Under the pieces are notes generated by a model. The model had not been told where the DNA came from. It ran no database searches and worked only from the letters and a program-made list of their open reading frames with translations. Shown piece by piece: positions 5,391 to 8,602 of a DNA stretch of 8,602 nucleotides (positions within the stretch are counted from its first letter, which is position 1; every line of letters starts with the position of its first letter). The stretch is from Microcaldota archaeon (lineage in GTDB: Archaea; Micrarchaeota; Micrarchaeia; Micrarchaeales; Micrarchaeaceae). Position numbers and translations under genes: made by a program. The DNA is taken from assembly GCA_030039935.1 (NCBI GenBank), contig JASHUQ010000117.1, forward strand, positions 1 through 8,602, in the 5' to 3' direction.

Positions 5391-6629
5391 ATGGGAAGAG
5401 GAATTCATCATAATTGGATGTACACTGTTATACCATATGCGGCTATAGGCAGCGGTCTATCCATCATAATCCCACTTTACATCCTTTCTCTTAAGGGAAC
5501 CGTATTTGATGTTGGGGTTGCAATAACAGCCTATTACATTGTCAGCATTCCATCATCTCTCTTGTGGGGAAAGCTGACTGACAGGCTTGGAAGGACAAAG
5601 ATGTTCATACTGCTCTCTTTGCTTGGCACTCTTCCAGTCATACTTATACTCTATTTCCTTGCCAGCGTGACTGTCCTGCAGCTTGATTATGGGCTTTATG
5701 CCCTGATGGCAACGGCAGCTGCTCCAGCGATAAACATACTTGTAATGGGAACAAAGCGTGACCCTTCTGTTCCAAAGCACTTCAGCAGATACAGCACAAT
5801 GTCTATAATAGGAAGCATAATCGCGTTCTTTGGGGGAATATTCGTCTCTTACACAACATTGGTATACTATCTTGACTTCCTTCTTGCGCTTAACATTGCA
5901 GCGCTTGTCATGGCCTATCTTCTTGTTAGGAGCCTTCCAAAGAAGGTTGTATCAGAAGCAAGAATGAAGAATGCAAGATCTGCTTTCATATCTCTAAAAA
6001 TGATAAGCTCACTTCCGCACATTATGACTGGGATGGCGCTAATAGAGAGAATACACAAGTCTATGAGAAAGAAGCGTACAAGGAATATATACAACCTGCT
6101 TTTCGCAATATCGCTTTTCAGCCTTGGAGCAGTGATGTTCAATACCTCTTACACTCCATATCTAATAAGATTCGGTCTTACATATGGGGATGTTTTCCTA
6201 ATCAACGCTTTGAACGGAATCGCACAGCTTCTTATCTATGCTGTTGTCATGTACTTTGTTGTAGAAGTTCTTCTGAGAAGGTATTATGCGCTTGCAACTC
6301 TTACAAGGAGCATCGCCTATTTCCTTGCAATACTCCCAATATTCATTTTTGCTACAGCGTTCTTCCAGATAAACATAATCGTTTATTTCATTGCAGGGCT
6401 TGCATATGCGTACTGGAACATTTCCGGCTCTGTGATGCTCTATGACAACATAAGGGGAAGGCACAAAGGATACTATATCGGGGTATGGGAGGCGATGATA
6501 GGCGGAACAGCGATAATAGGAGCATTTCTTTCTGGAGTTATATCTGCAACTCTTGGATATTCATACACGTTTGCGATAGCGATACTGCTCAATATAGTTT
6601 CAATTGCGATATTCAGGAAGTGCTATTAA
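5391..6629 (+). CDS. Major facilitator superfamily transporter
   Basis: A polytopic membrane protein of 412 residues with about 12 predicted helices in two halves, moving a small solute by a secondary mechanism. The diagnostic sign is motif A in the loop after the second helix: G60-K-L-T-D64-R-L-G-R-T-K70, matching the GxLxDRxGRxx consensus. A long basic cytoplasmic loop (about 183-238, rich in Lys and Arg) joins the two six-helix halves, as is usual in the superfamily. No sequence feature tells the substrate, and I see no second motif A in the C-terminal half. It starts 13 bases after the HAD-fold gene, with AAAGGG (5380-5385) as a plausible ribosome binding site, so the two form an operon. 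It converges on the small membrane protein gene with only five bases between. Confidence 0.93.
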   Translation: MGRGIHHNWMYTVIPYAAIGSGLSIIIPLYILSLKGTVFDVGVAITAYYIVSIPSSLLWGKLTDRLGRTKMFILLSLLGTLPVILILYFLASVTVLQLDYGLYALMATAAAPAINILVMGTKRDPSVPKHFSRYSTMSIIGSIIAFFGGIFVSYTTLVYYLDFLLALNIAALVMAYLLVRSLPKKVVSEARMKNARSAFISLKMISSLPHIMTGMALIERIHKSMRKKRTRNIYNLLFAISLFSLGAVMFNTSYTPYLIRFGLTYGDVFLINALNGIAQLLIYAVVMYFVVEVLLRRYYALATLTRSIAYFLAILPIFIFATAFFQINIIVYFIAGLAYAYWNISGSVMLYDNIRGRHKGYYIGVWEAMIGGTAIIGAFLSGVISATLGYSYTFAIAILLNIVSIAIFRKCY

Positions 6630-6634
6630 GAGAA

Positions 6635-6883
6635 TTACGCATGCCTCCCCATCTTTAATTCCTCCATTGCCTGTTTGACAAGATCCCCGTGCGCCTGGTT
6701 GAACTTGTAGACCTTGTATCTCCCAACCATTATCTGGATAATGTAGTAGATTATGAAGAATATGTTTGCTGCTATGAAAAGAATGGCAAGCAGGGGCTGC
6801 TTTGTCTGTGTTATAACATATATACCAAGTCCGATATTGTACAGCACTATTACAACCAGCAATACCTTGCTAAGTCTATTCAT
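6635..6883 (-). CDS. Small two-helix membrane protein (tandem paralogue B)
   Basis: An 82-residue protein I cannot assign to a named family. Two membrane helices (about 6-25 and 30-52) are joined by a very short turn (TQTKQP) and followed by a basic and then amphipathic tail (GRYKVYKFNQAHGDLVKQAMEELK, described by its parts: basic 54-60, helical 66-78). The first helix carries Y15-N16-x-x-L-G20-x-x-V-I, and the second starts PLL and contains IAA; the upstream gene has the same pattern in the same order, so the two appear to be duplicates. They are 12 bases apart on the same strand and surely cotranscribed. ATG 6883 is preceded by GGGAT on the minus strand, a weak ribosome binding site. Both ends facing the cytoplasm is the simplest topology given the basic flanks. 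Confidence 0.8.
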   Translation of the reverse strand: MNRLSKVLLVVIVLYNIGLGIYVITQTKQPLLAILFIAANIFFIIYYIIQIMVGRYKVYKFNQAHGDLVKQAMEELKMGRHA

Positions 6884-6895
6884 CGATATCCCAAT

Positions 6896-7165
6896 CTATC
6901 TCCTATTCCTTCTTTTCTTTCCATCCCTGTATTTCTTGATCTTTGCAGCTCCAGAAACAAAATAAAATATTATGAAGTAATCTGCAGCTATTAGTATGAG
7001 CAATGGAATTCTTCCTGACGGGGCCGTGACGCCTATTACAAGATAGCCCAGTATTACGTTGTAGACGAACATCATGATTGTAAGTACAGCTATCCACTTC
7101 CTAGAAACCTCCAATAGAACACCTTTTCTTTTTCGGCCAAATCTTGGCACGCTATGACTTATCAT
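6896..7165 (-). CDS. Small two-helix membrane protein (tandem paralogue A)
   Basis: An 89-residue protein with a basic N-terminus (RFGRKRK at 8-14), two membrane helices (about 25-46 and 53-72) and a strongly basic C-terminal tail (KIKKYRDGKKRRNRR, 75-89), so both ends probably face the cytoplasm. It shares with its downstream neighbour the first-helix pattern Y35-N36-x-x-L-G40-x-x-V-I and a second helix beginning PLL with IAA inside, followed by aromatic residues. The family is not recognised. The start is uncertain. ATG 7165 is the longest form, but the minus-strand TTTTTAAA at 7172-7179 is too near it for a promoter and sits about 25 bases before an in-frame GTG at 7150, which would give an 84-residue leaderless product. 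Divergent from the kinase gene at 7251. Confidence 0.78.
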   Translation of the reverse strand: MISHSVPRFGRKRKGVLLEVSRKWIAVLTIMMFVYNVILGYLVIGVTAPSGRIPLLILIAADYFIIFYFVSGAAKIKKYRDGKKRRNRR

Positions 7166-7171
7166 AATACG

Positions 7172-7179
7172 TTTAAAAA
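7172..7179 (-). promoter_or_regulatory. TATA-like box for the small membrane protein pair
   Basis: The minus strand reads TTTTTAAA. Its centre is about 25 bases before the in-frame GTG at 7150 and only about 10 before ATG 7165. A weaker AT-rich element (7187-7193 region) has the correct distance for ATG 7165, so the start choice stays open. Confidence 0.35.
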
Positions 7180-7212
7180 GGTATCTCTTATTGCAAATCG
7201 TCGATTAAAGCG

Positions 7213-7220
7213 TTTTATAA
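7213..7220 (+). promoter_or_regulatory. TATA-like box for the kinase gene
   Basis: TTTTATAA predicts transcription starting near 7241-7243, giving a leader of about 8-10 bases before ATG 7251. This differs from the leaderless pattern of the other genes because the leader coincides with a Shine-Dalgarno-like sequence. Confidence 0.4.
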
Positions 7221-7240
7221 TCATAAGATGATATACGTTA

Positions 7241-7246
7241 GAGGTG
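7241..7246 (+). promoter_or_regulatory. Shine-Dalgarno sequence before the kinase gene
   Basis: GAGGTG lies four bases before ATG 7251 and matches the anti-Shine-Dalgarno end of 16S rRNA. It is the clearest ribosome binding site in the window and fixes ATG 7251 as the start. Confidence 0.6.
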
Positions 7247-7250
7247 GGTT

Positions 7251-8264
7251 ATGGGCATAAAGGATTATGAGGTGCTTATTGATTCTATACTTTCGCACTG
7301 GGAGCTTTCCGGATCCGAAGTAAAGAAGATAGACATTGGTTATATAAACGACAACTGGAGAGTCAAGAACGGCAATGACAAGTATATACTAAGGAAGGTT
7401 GACAAGGCAAACGAGAAGGCCCTCTCTTTTGAGCTCAGATACATAACCAACCTTAGAAATGGGGGTTTCAAATACAAAGTGCCGATGCCATTGGAAACAA
7501 AGGATGGAAAATATTATTTCAAGTGTAATGGCTCCTTGTTCTGGCTTTATAGGTTTATAGAGGGGGATCATAAGTACAAATTTGTAGAAAAGGACATAGC
7601 TAAGGTAGCGAAATTAGTAGGGTCGTACCACAATATCCTGATTAATAATAGGAACTTCTACCGCTGCAAAGGCAAGCCCACAGACTCTTTCACTGTTTTT
7701 GAAGCGAAAAATGCGTTGGTAAAGATGGTTTCTTCGATAAAAAAGAGAAGAAAAATAAGCAATAGGGAACGCTCGTTTATCAGAACGGCAAATGCGCTGC
7801 TCCCCATAGCAGATGAGCTTGCAGATAACTGGAACAGTTCACTTGATTTCTATTACCTGCACAACGATATAAAAGAAACGAACCTTCTTTGGGAAAAAGG
7901 GCGGATTACAGGCTTGATTGACTTTGATTTTGTGAGATACAGCAATATTCTCATTAAGGATATTGCCGTATCGTTGCAGCATTTTTGTGACAACAAGAAG
8001 AAAGGATATCTCTTTGATATGAAAAAAGTAATTCTATTTTTAAGGACATATTCTAAAGTTCGTACGCTTGCGATCGCAGAAAAGAAGATGATACCAACCA
8101 TGCTGATAACTTATTGCATAGCGGATTTCGAATTCTTATTTCGCCTTATGAAAAATTCTCCTGATAGAGGGATAACCATGCAGAGAGTGAATACACTTGC
8201 TAAGATGGCTTTGTATATCTACAAAAACAATGGATCAATTACAAAGGAGATAATGTCCTTATAG
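7251..8264 (+). CDS. Aminoglycoside phosphotransferase-fold kinase (APH/ThrB2-like)
   Basis: A 337-residue protein of the APH/choline kinase/homoserine kinase II superfamily, which transfers the ATP gamma-phosphate to a small-molecule hydroxyl group. The N-lobe has a glycine-loop-like stretch GYINDNWRV (30-38) and the following strand YILRKV (45-50), then PMPLETKDGK (78-87) typical of the family. The catalytic loop is H204-N-D206-I-K-E-T-N211 (HxDxxxxN), with D206 as the expected base. LIDFDF (222-227) supplies the metal-binding D224. The C-lobe is helical to the end. All key residues are present, so it should be active. The substrate is unknown: ThrB2-type homoserine kinases and sugar or amino-alcohol kinases share these motifs, and drug resistance should not be assumed. 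Lysine and asparagine content looks higher than in its neighbours, hinting at a different history. It is monocistronic, divergent from the small membrane proteins. Confidence 0.87.
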   Translation: MGIKDYEVLIDSILSHWELSGSEVKKIDIGYINDNWRVKNGNDKYILRKVDKANEKALSFELRYITNLRNGGFKYKVPMPLETKDGKYYFKCNGSLFWLYRFIEGDHKYKFVEKDIAKVAKLVGSYHNILINNRNFYRCKGKPTDSFTVFEAKNALVKMVSSIKKRRKISNRERSFIRTANALLPIADELADNWNSSLDFYYLHNDIKETNLLWEKGRITGLIDFDFVRYSNILIKDIAVSLQHFCDNKKKGYLFDMKKVILFLRTYSKVRTLAIAEKKMIPTMLITYCIADFEFLFRLMKNSPDRGITMQRVNTLAKMALYIYKNNGSITKEIMSL

Positions 8265-8272
8265 TCAAAAAG

Positions 8273-8581
8273 TTATCTTATTACCTCATCAAGAACTATC
8301 CTTTCTTTAAAAGAGCCGCGTTCCTCCGCTTTCCTTTTCCTTATTTCCTCGATTTTTGATACTGTAGTGCCTTTCACCTCTGCCAGAGCGTATATTACTT
8401 CAAGCACATCGGCAAGCTCGTCGATCCTTCCGCTTGCGTAGAACTCTACCGACTCCTCCTTCAACTTATCCCTCAGCCTTTTCTCGTATTCATCGTTTCC
8501 GGCAACGTGGGTTATTGCTTTCTTGTTGTCTTTTGTTATTATTTCGGGGATTTTGTCTCTTACAAGTTTATCGAATTTCAT
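8273..8581 (-). CDS. MazG-like all-alpha NTP pyrophosphatase
   Basis: A 102-residue member of the predicted house-cleaning pyrophosphatase group (COG4997-like) in the all-alpha MazG superfamily. These enzymes split non-canonical or excess nucleoside triphosphates into the monophosphate and pyrophosphate in the cytoplasm. The N-terminus KFDKLVRDKIPEII is the family hallmark. The magnesium-binding motif is E42-E-x-x-E46 in the first core helix, with E55-L-A-D58 and E61 in the next. The conserved RKRKAEERGSF segment (81-91) follows. Length and motifs are complete. ATG 8581 is preceded on the minus strand by AAAGTGATTTT, where GTGAT is a fair ribosome binding site and TGA may be the stop of an upstream gene just outside the window. 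It converges on the kinase gene with 8 bases between. The exact nucleotide substrate is not known. Confidence 0.9.
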   Translation of the reverse strand: MKFDKLVRDKIPEIITKDNKKAITHVAGNDEYEKRLRDKLKEESVEFYASGRIDELADVLEVIYALAEVKGTTVSKIEEIRKRKAEERGSFKERIVLDEVIR

Positions 8582-8602
8582 AAAATCACTTTATGGACTC
8601 TG

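Noticed and set aside
6689..6994. Plus-strand open frames opposite the small membrane proteins (also 6753-6965)
   Set aside because: The minus-strand products show paired helices and a shared motif in both genes, while the plus-strand frames span the gap between them with no pattern.
1..8602. CRISPR arrays, insertion sequences, integrase sites or defence operons
   Set aside because: No regularly spaced direct repeats, terminal inverted repeats, transposase or nuclease motifs were seen on either strand.

Overview
The window is a densely packed piece of archaeal chromosome. The archaeal markers are a NAC alpha homologue with a C-terminal UBA domain, a DUF424 protein, an archaeal-type TruD, a type II tRNA-Ser that appears to carry a short archaeal-style intron, TATA-like boxes about 25-29 bases upstream of several start codons (leaderless transcription), and heavy use of ATA, AGA and AGG codons. 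Leaderless genes, very short intergenic gaps and an intron at a non-canonical tRNA position would fit a small-genome lineage such as the Micrarchaeota/ARMAN group. That placement is an inference; the archaeal assignment is firm.

Layout. Bases 1-1003 (minus strand) hold an uncharacterised 164-residue protein followed by a gene cut by the window edge whose product resembles heme oxygenase. A divergent promoter region (1004-1101) separates them from truD (1102-2226, plus). A tRNA-Ser(CGA) gene with a predicted 12-base intron (2233-2328, minus) converges on truD. Next come a membrane GT2 glycosyltransferase (2400-3962) and a DUF424 gene overlapping it by 8 bases (3955-4275). These converge on the NAC gene (4272-4625, minus), and the two stop codons share bases. 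A second divergent promoter region leads to a two-gene plus-strand unit: a HAD-fold protein lacking key catalytic acids (4703-5377) and an MFS transporter (5391-6629). Two small membrane proteins on the minus strand (6635-6883 and 6896-7165) look like tandem paralogues. Divergent from them is an aminoglycoside-phosphotransferase-fold kinase (7251-8264). The window ends with a MazG-like all-alpha NTP pyrophosphatase (8273-8581, minus).

How the genes relate. Most are housekeeping genes: tRNA modification (TruD), tRNA supply, nascent-chain handling (NAC), probable translation-linked DUF424, and nucleotide-pool cleaning. The less ordinary content is the tRNA intron, the possible heme oxygenase, the degenerate HAD protein paired with a transporter, and the tandem two-helix membrane proteins. 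I see no mobile element, CRISPR array, rRNA or convincing terminator. No stretch over 300 bases lacks a gene; the longest non-coding stretches are about 70-100 bases and carry the promoters listed.
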